A stretch of 64,000 nt of DNA from DAHUXN01 sp963729815 (GTDB lineage Bacteria > Acidobacteriota > Terriglobia > Acidiferrales > UBA7541). Each line of letters begins with the position of its first letter. The first letter of the stretch is position 1. The stretch covers positions 1 through 64,000 of the forward strand of contig CAVSPU010000003.1 in the NCBI GenBank assembly GCA_963729815.1, given 5' to 3'. The position numbers were made by a program, and so were the translations under genes. This document shows, piece by piece, positions 16,660 through 26,061 of this stretch. The notes beneath the pieces were generated by a model that saw nothing but the letters and a program-made list of their open reading frames with translations, was not told the DNA's origin and searched no databases.

Positions 16660-19092
16660 TTGGCGAAAGAATCCGACAATTCCATGTTTAACCGGGAGAA
16701 ACTCGAAGTGAAACGCGTGCCTATGATGCCGGTGCGGGAGTTGGTCATTTTCCCGCAGATGATGAACCCATTCATCGTGGGGCGTGAGGCATCGGTGCGC
16801 GCTCTGGAAGAAGCGTTGGCGGGCGAAAAGAAGATTTTTCTCGCGACGCAGCATGACGCCTCGGTGGACGACCCGCGGCCCGACGAAATCTATCAGGTCG
16901 GAACACTCGCCAACATCGTGCAGAGCGTCAAGCTCCCCGATGGCAATATTAAGGTCCTTGTCGAGGGAGCGGAACGCGCCAAGGTCGTTCAAATCACCAA
17001 CGACGAAGGTTTCTTTCGGGCCTCGATTCGGATTATCCCGTCGAAGACGGAGCCGAGCCCGCAACTTGAGCAAACAGCCAGCCGCGTCACGGGCCTCTTC
17101 GAGCAGTACGTCAAACTGTCGCAATCGCTCAATTACGACACGATGATCGCTGCGGTTCGTGTCGATGATCCCGCGAAACTTTCCGATGCCATCGCCGCCA
17201 ATCTGCAGATCCCTATCGAGGAAAAGCAGGAACTGCTGGAAATCTTCGATCCGCTCGAACGGCTGAACCGCATCGCGGAAATTCTGGACGCCGAAACCGA
17301 GAAACTAAACGTCGATCGCAGCATCAATACGCGCGTGAAACGCCAGATGGAGCGCGCCCAAAAAGAGTACTACCTCAACGAAAAACTTAAGGCCATCCAG
17401 AAGGAGCTCGGGCGCGGCGAGGCCGGCGAACTCGATCAGCTCAAGAAAAAGATTGAGACCTCCGGCATGCCCAAGGATGTGCAAGAAAAGGCCATGCAGG
17501 AGATGAAGCGGCTCGAAATGATGCCGCCGATGTCGGCCGAATCAACGGTTTCGCGGAATTATCTCGATTGGATGCTCGCTGTGCCCTGGAAGAAACGCTC
17601 CAAGGAAATTCGCGACATCAAGCGCGCCGAGCAAATTCTGAATGAAGATCATTACGGACTCGACAAAATCAAGGAACGCATCCTGGAATTCCTCGCCGTT
17701 CGCCAACTTGTCAAGAATCCGAAAGGATCGATTCTCTGCTTCGTGGGCCCTCCGGGCGTGGGTAAGACGTCGCTTGCCATGTCGATTGGCAAAGCGACTG
17801 GCCGCAAGTTCGTGCGCGTGTCGCTTGGCGGAGTGCGCGACGAAGCCGAGATTCGCGGGCATCGCCGCACGTACATTGGCGCGCTGCCGGGACAGATCAT
17901 TCAGATGATGCGCAAGGCCGGCACTGTGAACCCTGTTTTTGTTCTCGACGAAGTGGATAAGATGTCCATGGATTTTCGCGGCGATCCCTCCGCGGCGCTG
18001 ATGGAAGTTCTCGATCCGGAACTGAACCACGCATTCACCGACCACTATCTCGACGTCGAATACGACCTTTCGAAGGTGATGTTTGTCTGTACGGCGAACG
18101 TCCTTCACACGATTCCGCAGCCGCTCCAGGATCGAATGGAAGTCCTGCGCCTGCCGGGGTACACCGAGCAGGAAAAATTGCAAATCGCGAAGCGCTTCCT
18201 CGTCACCAAGCAGCGCGTGGCGACGGGCATCGTGGAAGACAATCTCAGTTTCACCGATGAAGGCTTGCTTCACATCATCCGCCACTACACCCACGAAGCG
18301 GGCGTGCGCAACCTGGAGCGCGAAATTGCCAATGTCTGCCGCAAGGTCGCGCGCAAACTGGTTGCGGATGGCAAATCCGCGCGGGCCGACATCACCCCCG
18401 CGAACATTTCCGACTACCTCGGAATTCTGAAATACCGCGACGTTTGGGCGGAGAAAAAAAACGAAGTGGGTCTGGCCGTTGGACTGGCGTGGACGGAGGT
18501 CGGCGGGCAGGTGCTCAGCACCGAAGCGACCCTGATGCAAGGCAAAGGTCGCCTGACGCTTACAGGAAAACTGGGCGACGTCATGCAGGAATCCGCGCAA
18601 GCGGCCATGAGCTACGTCCGCTCGCGAAGCTACTTGTTCAGCCTTCCCAAGGATTTTTACCGCCATCTCGATATCCACGTGCACGTGCCAGAAGGCGCGA
18701 TTCCGAAAGACGGCCCTTCGGCGGGCATTACTTTATGCACGTCAATCGTCAGCGCGCTTACGCGCATTCCGGTGCGCTGCGATCTGGCCATGACCGGCGA
18801 AATTACGCTGCGCGGCAAAGTTTTGCCCATCGGCGGCGTCAAAGAAAAGTTGATGGCCGCTCACCGGCTCGGTTTACGGACGGTAATCCTGCCTCGGGAC
18901 AACGAGAAGGACCTCGCGGACGTTCCCGCGGAAATTCAGGCCCAGCTTTCCGTGAAGCTTGTCGACACAATGGACGAGGTTTTGCACCTGGCGCTCGAGC
19001 GTCCTTTGCCGGCCATCGGCCCCGCGCCGGTTCCCGAAGTTGCGCCTGAATTCGACGCGGGTGCGCCGCAGGACAGCGAGTTCACGAACTAA
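16660..19092 (+). CDS. lon: Lon protease (endopeptidase La)
   Basis: This soluble AAA+ serine protease has 810 residues. The N-terminal substrate domain opens PMMPVRELVIFPQMMNPFIV. Walker A GPPGVGKTSLA lies near residue 363. The protease domain has the Ser-Lys dyad, Ser687 in PKDGPSAGIT and Lys730 in GGVKEKLMAA. It degrades misfolded and short-lived proteins. It starts 3 bases after clpX; the TTG start is weak, and ATG at 16684 (MFNREKLEVKR) is a plausible alternative. Last gene of the tig-clpP-clpX-lon run. Confidence 0.97.
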   Translation: MAKESDNSMFNREKLEVKRVPMMPVRELVIFPQMMNPFIVGREASVRALEEALAGEKKIFLATQHDASVDDPRPDEIYQVGTLANIVQSVKLPDGNIKVLVEGAERAKVVQITNDEGFFRASIRIIPSKTEPSPQLEQTASRVTGLFEQYVKLSQSLNYDTMIAAVRVDDPAKLSDAIAANLQIPIEEKQELLEIFDPLERLNRIAEILDAETEKLNVDRSINTRVKRQMERAQKEYYLNEKLKAIQKELGRGEAGELDQLKKKIETSGMPKDVQEKAMQEMKRLEMMPPMSAESTVSRNYLDWMLAVPWKKRSKEIRDIKRAEQILNEDHYGLDKIKERILEFLAVRQLVKNPKGSILCFVGPPGVGKTSLAMSIGKATGRKFVRVSLGGVRDEAEIRGHRRTYIGALPGQIIQMMRKAGTVNPVFVLDEVDKMSMDFRGDPSAALMEVLDPELNHAFTDHYLDVEYDLSKVMFVCTANVLHTIPQPLQDRMEVLRLPGYTEQEKLQIAKRFLVTKQRVATGIVEDNLSFTDEGLLHIIRHYTHEAGVRNLEREIANVCRKVARKLVADGKSARADITPANISDYLGILKYRDVWAEKKNEVGLAVGLAWTEVGGQVLSTEATLMQGKGRLTLTGKLGDVMQESAQAAMSYVRSRSYLFSLPKDFYRHLDIHVHVPEGAIPKDGPSAGITLCTSIVSALTRIPVRCDLAMTGEITLRGKVLPIGGVKEKLMAAHRLGLRTVILPRDNEKDLADVPAEIQAQLSVKLVDTMDEVLHLALERPLPAIGPAPVPEVAPEFDAGAPQDSEFTN

Positions 19093-19388
19093 CACCGCCC
19101 TCATTTGCGCGGGCAAACGGCGGCACGAATTTTCAGACTGCGGGAAAGTAGAATCGCTTCGCCAACCTGCTGTGAAAATGAACGCAGTCCGTTGGTACGG
19201 TGTTAGGCATCCAGTTTCCCACGAAACTGACGCAGGAATTTAGGCCGGAAGGGGGACGTTGCCGGCCAGTTCGAATGATCACCTGCCCGAGGAACATCCC
19301 GAGTGCATCCGCGCCGGAGGAACCTCAGGTCGAAAATTAGGTATGAGAAGTAGGAAATCCAATAAATCAAATTGAAGGAAAGAATTCC
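19093..19388. other. intergenic leader before rho
   Basis: No gene was seen in these 296 bases. Just after lon an imperfect hairpin (outer arms CCGCC/GGCGG, inner TTTGC/GCAAA, about 19095-19123) may weakly terminate. TAGAAT near 19147 could be a -10 box without a good -35. A long leader before rho is common, and rho is often autoregulated, but no specific element was identified. Confidence 0.4.
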
Positions 19389-20648
19389 ATGAGCATTAGC
19401 CTTGCAGAACTGAAAGACCGCAACATCACCGACCTGGCAAAAATCGCCAAGGAGCTGAACATTCCCGGCGCCGGCGGCATGCGCAAGCAGGAGTTGATCT
19501 TTCAGATCCTCCGGGCGCAGACCGAGAAAAACGGACTAATCTTCTCGGAAGGCGTCCTCGAATGCCTGCCCGACGGTTTCGGTTTCCTCCGCGCGCCCGA
19601 GTACAACTATCTCCCGGGACCGGACGACATCTACGTCTCGCCGTCGCAAATCCGCAAATTCGATTTGCGCACGGGCGATACCGTCTCTGGCCAGGTGCGC
19701 CCGCCGAAAGATGGCGAGCGTTACTTTGCCCTGATCAAAGTCGAGGCGGTCAACTTCGAGGATCCTGAAGTCGCACGCAACAAAATTTTCTTCGATAACT
19801 TGACTCCGCTTTACCCGCAGGAGCGTATACGGCTGGAAACCACGAAGGAAAACCTCACGGGCCGCGTGCTGGACATGCTGTGCCCGGTCGGCAAGGGCCA
19901 ACGCGGATTGATTGTCGCGCCGCCGCGCACCGGAAAAACCATGATGCTGCAGTCGCTCGCGAACTCCATCACGACCAATCATCCAGAGATCGCGTTGATT
20001 GTCCTCCTGATCGATGAGCGGCCGGAGGAAGTCACCGACATGCAGCGCACCGTGAAGGGCGAAGTTATCAGCTCGACCTTCGACGAGCCGCCCCAGCGCC
20101 ACATTCAGGTCGCCGAAATGGTCCTCGAGAAGGCCAAGCGCCTCGTCGAGCACAAGCGCGACGTCGTGGTCCTCCTCGATTCGCTCACCCGCCTCGGCCG
20201 CGCCTACAACGCCGTCACGCCACCCTCCGGAAAAGTTCTCTCTGGTGGTATCGACGCCAACGCTCTCCAGCGCCCGCGCCGGTTTTTTGCCGCCGCGCGA
20301 AATATCGAAGAGGGCGGCTCGCTCACCATCATCGCTACGGCGCTGATCGATACGGGAAGCCGCATGGACGACGTCATCTTCGAGGAATTCAAGGGCACCG
20401 GCAACATGGAAATCAATCTCGATCGGCGGCTGGTCGACAAGCGCGTTTTCCCAACGATTGACATCAATCGCTCGGGCACGCGAAAGGACGAGCTGCTGCT
20501 GCCCGCTGATGAGCTCAATCGTGTGTGGGTGCTCCGCAAGGTCTTGAGCCCTCTCTCAACCGTGGAGGCAATGGAACTTCTGCTTGGCCGCCTCTCGAAG
20601 TCGAAGAACAACGCCGAATTCCTCGGCTCGATGTCCAGCCCGAACTGA
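19389..20648 (+). CDS. rho: transcription termination factor Rho
   Basis: This hexameric RNA helicase has 419 residues. The N-terminal Rho helix bundle (about 1-45) is followed by the cold-shock-like primary RNA-binding domain (about 54-122, with DGFGFLRAPEYNYLPGPDDI). The ATPase has P-loop GLIVAPPRTGKTMM (about 175-188) and the downstream DERPEEVTDM and DSLTRLGRAYN motifs. GAAGGA precedes the ATG. No long N-terminal insertion is present, so it is the short canonical form. It ends RNA synthesis at untranslated C-rich RNA. Confidence 0.98.
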   Translation: MSISLAELKDRNITDLAKIAKELNIPGAGGMRKQELIFQILRAQTEKNGLIFSEGVLECLPDGFGFLRAPEYNYLPGPDDIYVSPSQIRKFDLRTGDTVSGQVRPPKDGERYFALIKVEAVNFEDPEVARNKIFFDNLTPLYPQERIRLETTKENLTGRVLDMLCPVGKGQRGLIVAPPRTGKTMMLQSLANSITTNHPEIALIVLLIDERPEEVTDMQRTVKGEVISSTFDEPPQRHIQVAEMVLEKAKRLVEHKRDVVVLLDSLTRLGRAYNAVTPPSGKVLSGGIDANALQRPRRFFAAARNIEEGGSLTIIATALIDTGSRMDDVIFEEFKGTGNMEINLDRRLVDKRVFPTIDINRSGTRKDELLLPADELNRVWVLRKVLSPLSTVEAMELLLGRLSKSKNNAEFLGSMSSPN

Positions 20649-20669
20649 ACTTAAACAATCGGTCTGCGG

Positions 20670-21134
20670 CTATTCGAACAGCCACAAATTCATTTCTTTG
20701 CGAATTTGTCCGAGCGGTTTCACTTGAAGATCCGCGCCAGGCTCCCATGGCCATTTCTTTGTCATCTTTCGCGTGCGGAGCCATATAGCGAACATCTTCG
20801 GCACCATCTGCAGAGAGAGCGTTATTGTCCTGCGCCAGCCGATTTCCTTGATGAGTTCCTTCGCTTCGGGATTCGTTCGGAGATACCGCATATAGCGGCG
20901 GAGGCCGACATCGGAACCAAACATAGTCCACGTGTCCGCCATCGCTTCCTCTTCGAGCGTCGTGTCCAGCCCAAAGATGACGTGTGCTGTGTCATGCGAT
21001 CGGAAAAACCGAGCGGACTCCTCGGAAAGCTGCTCCGGCCGAAATAGACCGGCGTGCCCCTCGTAGTATTCCTGCAAACCCTGCGCCAGCGTCAGCGGAC
21101 AATCCTGCTCCTGATACTGGAATCGCTTCGCCAT
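20670..21134 (-). CDS. Coq4-like HDxxH protein
   Basis: The product has 154 residues. SHDTAHVIFGLDTTLEEE matches the metal-binding HDxxH-x11-E signature of Coq4, which helps ubiquinone biosynthesis in mitochondria and some bacteria. The sequence around it (EEEAMADTWTMFGSDVGLRRYMRYLRT) is helical, and the C-terminal part is basic. No quinone gene is near, and many Acidobacteriota are thought to make menaquinone, so a role in ubiquinone synthesis should not be assumed. It converges on rho with a 21-base gap. Confidence 0.7.
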   Translation of the reverse strand: MAKRFQYQEQDCPLTLAQGLQEYYEGHAGLFRPEQLSEESARFFRSHDTAHVIFGLDTTLEEEAMADTWTMFGSDVGLRRYMRYLRTNPEAKELIKEIGWRRTITLSLQMVPKMFAIWLRTRKMTKKWPWEPGADLQVKPLGQIRKEMNLWLFE

Positions 21135-21182
21135 GATTCCATGGTATCACTCGCGTGCGGCAGCGCACCCACGAGAATGCGG

Positions 21183-21872
21183 TCAACGAGAAACTGATTT
21201 TTCACGAGCGAGCATGGCGATGACCCGCGCGACCTCTTCAGGCTCCATCGACGTGCTGTCAACGAATACAGCGCCCCCCGCGCAGACGAGCGGCGAATGC
21301 TCGCGCTCGGCATCGCGCCGGTCGCGCTCGCGGAGTTCCTCCAGCGTCCGCACCAGATCGATCGCGTCGCCTTTTTGCTGATGTTCGAGCCAGCGGCGCC
21401 GCGCGCGAACTTCGTCAGAAGCAGTGAGGAAGATTTTCAAATCCGCGTCAGGAAAAACCACGCTGCCGATGTCGCGCCCTTCCATCACTACGCCGCCGTT
21501 GGCACCTGCCCGGCGCTGCTCCGCCACGAGGACATGCCGCACTGCGGGAATCACCGCGATTTTCGACGCCGCCTGCGAAACTTCCGGCGTGCGAATCGCC
21601 GCAGTCACGTCCTCGCCATCGAGCACCACGCGCTGCGTCCCGCCATTTTCAGGCACCCCCGCGCGCAAGTCGATTCGCACCGATGCGGCCAGCGCCACGA
21701 GCTTCTCCGTCGCATCCACCGCAATTTTCGCGCGCAGCGCCTTCAGCGCCACAGCGCGGTACATCGCGCCCGTATCGATGTACGTGTAACCCAGAAGTTC
21801 AGCGACGCGACGCGCCGCCGTGCTCTTCCCCGACCCCACCGGCCCATCAATGGCAATCACCAGCCTGCGCAT
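21183..21872 (-). CDS. cmk: cytidylate kinase
   Basis: The product has 229 residues and phosphorylates CMP and dCMP. The P-loop is DGPVGSGKST (9-18), and the substrate region includes YIDTGAMYRAVAL and the DIGSVVFPDADLKIFLTAS segment with EVRARRRW. Length is normal for the family. It is the last recognised enzyme of a leftward group below mutL and the small membrane gene. Confidence 0.96.
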   Translation of the reverse strand: MRRLVIAIDGPVGSGKSTAARRVAELLGYTYIDTGAMYRAVALKALRAKIAVDATEKLVALAASVRIDLRAGVPENGGTQRVVLDGEDVTAAIRTPEVSQAASKIAVIPAVRHVLVAEQRRAGANGGVVMEGRDIGSVVFPDADLKIFLTASDEVRARRRWLEHQQKGDAIDLVRTLEELRERDRRDAEREHSPLVCAGGAVFVDSTSMEPEEVARVIAMLAREKSVSR

Positions 21873-21885
21873 CGCGATAGACTAA

Positions 21886-22167
21886 CTATTTCGCCCCGAA
21901 CTCTAGACACAGCACAACCACTAGGCCCAGCCCCGCGAAAACGGCAGTTCCGACCGCCGAGACCGAGAAAATCCTATAGACCAGACTCTTTGGGAACCGT
22001 CGCTTATACATCTCAATGCCGGCAATGGCCTCCCATGGCAACATCACTTTGAGCCCTTTCGCTGCCACTCCCATGACGCCCATGCATGCCATGGCGACGA
22101 ACACACAACCGATGAAGGCCGCCCCCGCAATCCACAAAGACCAGTCCGCCATGCGTTCGGCCGTCAT
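21886..22167 (-). CDS. small two-to-three-helix membrane protein
   Basis: The product has 93 residues with hydrophobic stretches near 10-35 and 66-88, separated by a short basic loop (MYKRRFPKS). It starts 3 bases after the mutL stop codon and ends 13 bases before cmk, so it is almost certainly co-transcribed with them. No family was recognised and no function can be offered. Confidence 0.55.
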   Translation of the reverse strand: MTAERMADWSLWIAGAAFIGCVFVAMACMGVMGVAAKGLKVMLPWEAIAGIEMYKRRFPKSLVYRIFSVSAVGTAVFAGLGLVVVLCLEFGAK

Positions 22168-22170
22168 GAG

Positions 22171-24177
22171 CTATATCCGCTTGAACGCGCGCTCGATTTC
22201 GCGCACCGAATACCGCAGCACCACCGGCCGCCCATGAGGGCAGCTCATGGGATACTCCGTTTTCGCCAGCTCGGCCAGCAGCCATTCCATTTTCGTTTGG
22301 TCGAGCGGCATGTTGACCTTGATCGCCGCCTGGCATGCCGTCGATGCGGCGATGCGCGCTTGCAGCGATTCGAGTGAAATCGACTGCGATTCGCGCGCCA
22401 CGCCGTCCAAAATCTCCGCCAGCAACTTTTCCGCGTTGCCGCTCGCAATTCCCGCCGGAGCCGCGGCGATGGCGACGGCTCGCGGCCCCATCAGTTCCGC
22501 TTCGAATCCATTTGCGCGCAGCTCGTCTTCAATCTGCTCGAAGATAGCCATTTGATGCGGCGCCAGTTCCACCACAATCGGCATCAGCAGCCGCTGGCCT
22601 CCCACGGCTCCGGCGCGTCGCGCCGCTAGATGCTTCTCGAACAGCACGCGCTCGTGCGCGACGTGCTGGTCGACGATCCACAAGCCTTCGCCATTCACGG
22701 CCACAATGTAACTCGCGCTGATTTGCCCCAGCGGCTTCAGGTCTCCGATGTTTCGCGGCCCCGGCAAAGCGCCAGCAATCTCTTGCTCATCTACGGCGGG
22801 CTCGCGGCACGCGTCCACTGCCGCCGGCACGCCGGGAGGAAGCACAATCGTCTCGACTGCCTCGAAATTCAACCTCTGCGCAAACGGTTGCTCTGGCGCG
22901 CCGGTCAATTCAAAATCCGCCGAAACGGCTGCGCTTGCAACCACGTCATCGGGAATAATGGCGCGCGGCGGCCCGGCAAAAGTTCCAAGCGAAGATGCTG
23001 CGGCACCGCGCATGTTCGGCGAAATGTTTGGCGTGACGCTCGGCCCAAAATCAGGAGAGCTGCTCGGCGCGCCGGCTCCAGCCGCCGCCCGCGACGCCGC
23101 CTCGGGTGCACCTGCCGGAAAATTGGGCACCGGCCGCGCGTTCGCCAGCGCCAGCCGAATGGAGTCACGCACGAAATCGTGCACCACCTGCGAATGCCGG
23201 AATCGCACTTCCACTTTCGCCGGGTGCACGTTGACGTCGACTTCCTGGCAGGGCAGCTCGATGAAAAGCAGCACCGCCGCGAACGCGCCAGCCGGCATGA
23301 TGTTGCGGTACGCTTCGCCGATCGCGTGCAGCACCAGCCGGTCGCGAATCAGGCGGCGGTTCACGAAAATGTAAATCCCGTTGCGGTTCGTGCGCTGCAC
23401 CTCCGGCCGCGAGACAAACCCCGAAACGCGAATGCGCGACGCTTCTTCGCCCGGCTCCATCTCCGGCTCCGTGATCGCGGCCCGAATCGGCGCTTCCGAG
23501 GACTGCATCTCGACCATCTCCGCCGCGGCCTGGCGTCCGAACACTTGATAGACGCGCTCCGCCATCGTCTCCACCGGCGTGGCGTTCAGGATTTCCTGCG
23601 TCGGCGTCTTCAGCAGAAAATGCTTGCCGGGATGCGCCAGCGCGTAATGCGTGACGAGCGACGCGATGTGGCCCAGCTCGGTTGTCTCGGATTTAAGGAA
23701 TTTCCGCCGCGCGGGCACGCAGTAGAAAAGATCGCTGACGCTGATCGCCGTTCCTGCCGGCGCGCCCGCAGGCTTTACGCCGATCAGTTTGCCGCCCGCG
23801 AATTCGATGCGCGTTCCCTGCTCTTCTTCCGCCGCGCGCGTTTCGAGCGTCAGCCGCGATACAGCGGCGATCGACGGCAGCGCTTCGCCGCGAAACCCCA
23901 GTGTCGCGATCGAAAGTAAATCGTCCGCCGTGCGCAGCTTCGACGTCGCGTGCCGCTCGAACGCCAGCAGCGCGTCGTCGTGCGGCATTCCCGAGCCATC
24001 GTCCGTGATGCGAATCAGCCGCTTGCCGCCCGATTCGACTTCCACGCGCACTGACTTCGCGCCCGCGTCGAGAGAATTTTCGAGCAGCTCCTTCACGACC
24101 GACGCGGGCCGCTCCACCACTTCGCCCGCGGCAATCTTATTCGCCACATTCTCCGGCAGTATGCGTATCCGCGACAT
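22171..24177 (-). CDS. mutL: DNA mismatch repair endonuclease MutL
   Basis: The product has 668 residues. The N-terminal GHKL ATPase has LLENSLDAGA, ITDDGSGM and GFRGEALPSIA. A Pro/Ala-rich linker leads to the C-terminal dimerisation and nuclease domain, with DQHVAHERVLFE (about 503-514) matching the endonuclease motif DQHAx2Ex4E, then TACQAAIK and CPHGRPV. This is therefore the nicking type of MutL found in bacteria without MutH. No mutS is in the window. It lies 18 bases after aspS in the same direction. Confidence 0.96.
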   Translation of the reverse strand: MSRIRILPENVANKIAAGEVVERPASVVKELLENSLDAGAKSVRVEVESGGKRLIRITDDGSGMPHDDALLAFERHATSKLRTADDLLSIATLGFRGEALPSIAAVSRLTLETRAAEEEQGTRIEFAGGKLIGVKPAGAPAGTAISVSDLFYCVPARRKFLKSETTELGHIASLVTHYALAHPGKHFLLKTPTQEILNATPVETMAERVYQVFGRQAAAEMVEMQSSEAPIRAAITEPEMEPGEEASRIRVSGFVSRPEVQRTNRNGIYIFVNRRLIRDRLVLHAIGEAYRNIMPAGAFAAVLLFIELPCQEVDVNVHPAKVEVRFRHSQVVHDFVRDSIRLALANARPVPNFPAGAPEAASRAAAGAGAPSSSPDFGPSVTPNISPNMRGAAASSLGTFAGPPRAIIPDDVVASAAVSADFELTGAPEQPFAQRLNFEAVETIVLPPGVPAAVDACREPAVDEQEIAGALPGPRNIGDLKPLGQISASYIVAVNGEGLWIVDQHVAHERVLFEKHLAARRAGAVGGQRLLMPIVVELAPHQMAIFEQIEDELRANGFEAELMGPRAVAIAAAPAGIASGNAEKLLAEILDGVARESQSISLESLQARIAASTACQAAIKVNMPLDQTKMEWLLAELAKTEYPMSCPHGRPVVLRYSVREIERAFKRI

Positions 24178-24195
24178 CAGTTACGGTCCACCTCT

Positions 24196-25998
24196 TTACG
24201 CTCCGCCGGCAGTTGGCTTTTCTCTTGGCTTCAGCGCAATGCCCAATTGGTCGAGCTGCTCTTCATCCACCTCGCTTGGCGACTCGGCCATCAAATCCTG
24301 CGCTGCGGTGGTCTTCGGGAACGCGATCACTTCGCGCAGTGATTTCTCGCCCGCAAACAACGCCACCATGCGGTCGATGCCCAGTGCGATTCCGCCATGC
24401 GGAGGCGTGCCGTACGTGAGCGCGTCGAGGAAAAATCCAAATCGACGCCGCGCCGTCTCATCCGACAGCCCCAGCGCCTTGAACAAGCGCGCCTGCACGT
24501 CTTGCCGGTGAATTCGAATGCTGCCCGAGCCGAGCTCGACGCCGTTGAGCACCAGGTCATAGCCCTTCGAGCGTATTTCGCCGCGCTTCGCTTCGTCCTC
24601 GAGCTTGGCCAAATCTTCTTCGACAATCCCCGTGAACGGATGCTGCGCGCTCACCCAGCGCTTGTCCGTCTCGCTCCATTCGAAAAGCGGAAAGCCCGTG
24701 ACCCACAGAAATTCCCAGCGATCTTTGCCGATCAAGTTCAATTGCTCGCCAAGGCGCAGCCGCACCTGCCCGGCAACTGCCGCAGCCGCGTCGCTCCCCT
24801 GCGTCTGCTCTTTCGCGGCGACGGCAAAAATCATATCGTTGCGTTTCGCGCCGACGGATTTCGCCAGTTCGACCAGCGCGCCCGCGCCCAGCGTCTTTTC
24901 GAGCGACGACGTCACGCCTTCGGGCGACACTTTGATTGTATAAATGCCTTTCGCGCCCGCGCCCTTCGCCAGTTCCGTCAAATCATCGAGCTGCTTGCGC
25001 GACCATGCCGCCGCGCCCGGTGCCACGAGCGCATAAACGTTCCCCTCGATGCCAAACGTCGCGCGCGCGGGTTCGAAGAATTTCGTGACGTCCTGCAATT
25101 CCATGCCGAAGCGCAAATCAGGCTTGTCGGAACCGTAGCGCTTCAGCGCGTCCTTGTATTGCATGTGGCGAAACGGCCGCCGCACCGTCGCGCCGATCAC
25201 TCCCATCGCGCGCTCCATCACGCGTTCGATCACTTCGAAAATATCCTGCTGCCGTGGAAACGACATCTCCAAATCCAGCTGCGTGAACTCCGGCTGGCGG
25301 TCGGCGCGCAAATCCTCGTCGCGGAAGCAACGTACGATCTGGAAATAGCGGTCCATGCCGCTGATCATCAGAATCTGCTTGAAGATCTGCGGCGATTGCG
25401 GCAGCGCGTAGAACTGCCCGTGATGGATGCGGCTCGGCACCAAATAATCGCGCGCGCCTTCCGGCGTCGAGCGCGTCAGCATCGGCGTTTCGATTTCGTA
25501 GAAGCCCAGATCGTCAAGCGCTTTGCGGATCTCGAAAACAACGCGATGCCGCAGCGCGATATTGCGGTGCGGCTTCGAGCGGCGCAGGTCGATATAACGG
25601 TAGCGCAGGCGCGTCTCTTCATTCGCATTCGTTTCATCTTCGATTTGGAATGGCGGCGTCTTCGCATTGTTCAAAATGTAGACGCGCGTGGCCATCACCT
25701 CCACGTCGCCCGTGGCCAGCTCTGGATTCGGCTTCTGCCGCCGGAAAACACGGCCCTCCACGGCCACGATGTATTCGGGACGCACTTCGTCCGCCTTCGC
25801 GTGCGCGTCCGGATATTGGTCGCGATTACACACCACCTGGCAAATGCCCGCGCGGTCGCGCAGGTCGAGGAAAATCAATTGGCCGAGGTCGCGCCGCCGG
25901 TGCACCCAGCCCATCAGAATCACGTTGCGCCCCGCATCGGCCACGCGCAGCTCGCCGCAGTATCCGGTTCGCTTCAATTCACCCATGGCATCGAACAA
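24196..25998 (-). CDS. aspS: aspartyl-tRNA synthetase
   Basis: This is a bacterial-type class IIb synthetase of 600 residues. An OB-fold anticodon-binding domain (ILMGWVHRRRDLGQLIFLDL) is followed by catalytic motif 2 (FRDEDLRADRQPEFTQLDLE), a bacterial GAD insertion in the middle, and motif 3 (GIALGIDRMVALF). The TTG at 25998 has GGGGG at proper spacing; ATG at 25986 would remove four residues. Whether it also charges tRNA-Asn cannot be told by eye. It lies between hisS and mutL. Confidence 0.96.
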   Translation of the reverse strand: MFDAMGELKRTGYCGELRVADAGRNVILMGWVHRRRDLGQLIFLDLRDRAGICQVVCNRDQYPDAHAKADEVRPEYIVAVEGRVFRRQKPNPELATGDVEVMATRVYILNNAKTPPFQIEDETNANEETRLRYRYIDLRRSKPHRNIALRHRVVFEIRKALDDLGFYEIETPMLTRSTPEGARDYLVPSRIHHGQFYALPQSPQIFKQILMISGMDRYFQIVRCFRDEDLRADRQPEFTQLDLEMSFPRQQDIFEVIERVMERAMGVIGATVRRPFRHMQYKDALKRYGSDKPDLRFGMELQDVTKFFEPARATFGIEGNVYALVAPGAAAWSRKQLDDLTELAKGAGAKGIYTIKVSPEGVTSSLEKTLGAGALVELAKSVGAKRNDMIFAVAAKEQTQGSDAAAAVAGQVRLRLGEQLNLIGKDRWEFLWVTGFPLFEWSETDKRWVSAQHPFTGIVEEDLAKLEDEAKRGEIRSKGYDLVLNGVELGSGSIRIHRQDVQARLFKALGLSDETARRRFGFFLDALTYGTPPHGGIALGIDRMVALFAGEKSLREVIAFPKTTAAQDLMAESPSEVDEEQLDQLGIALKPREKPTAGGA

Positions 25999-26061
25999 TT
26001 CGCTTCCCCCTCGCTTCGCAATGTGGACACACGCGCAAATTCCGCAAGCACCCCGTCCAGC

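Noticed and set aside
15787..17124. 445-codon minus-strand frame across clpX and lon
   Set aside because: It is antisense to two certain genes, lacks any recognisable domain and has the His/Arg/Leu-rich composition typical of reverse frames of GC-rich genes.
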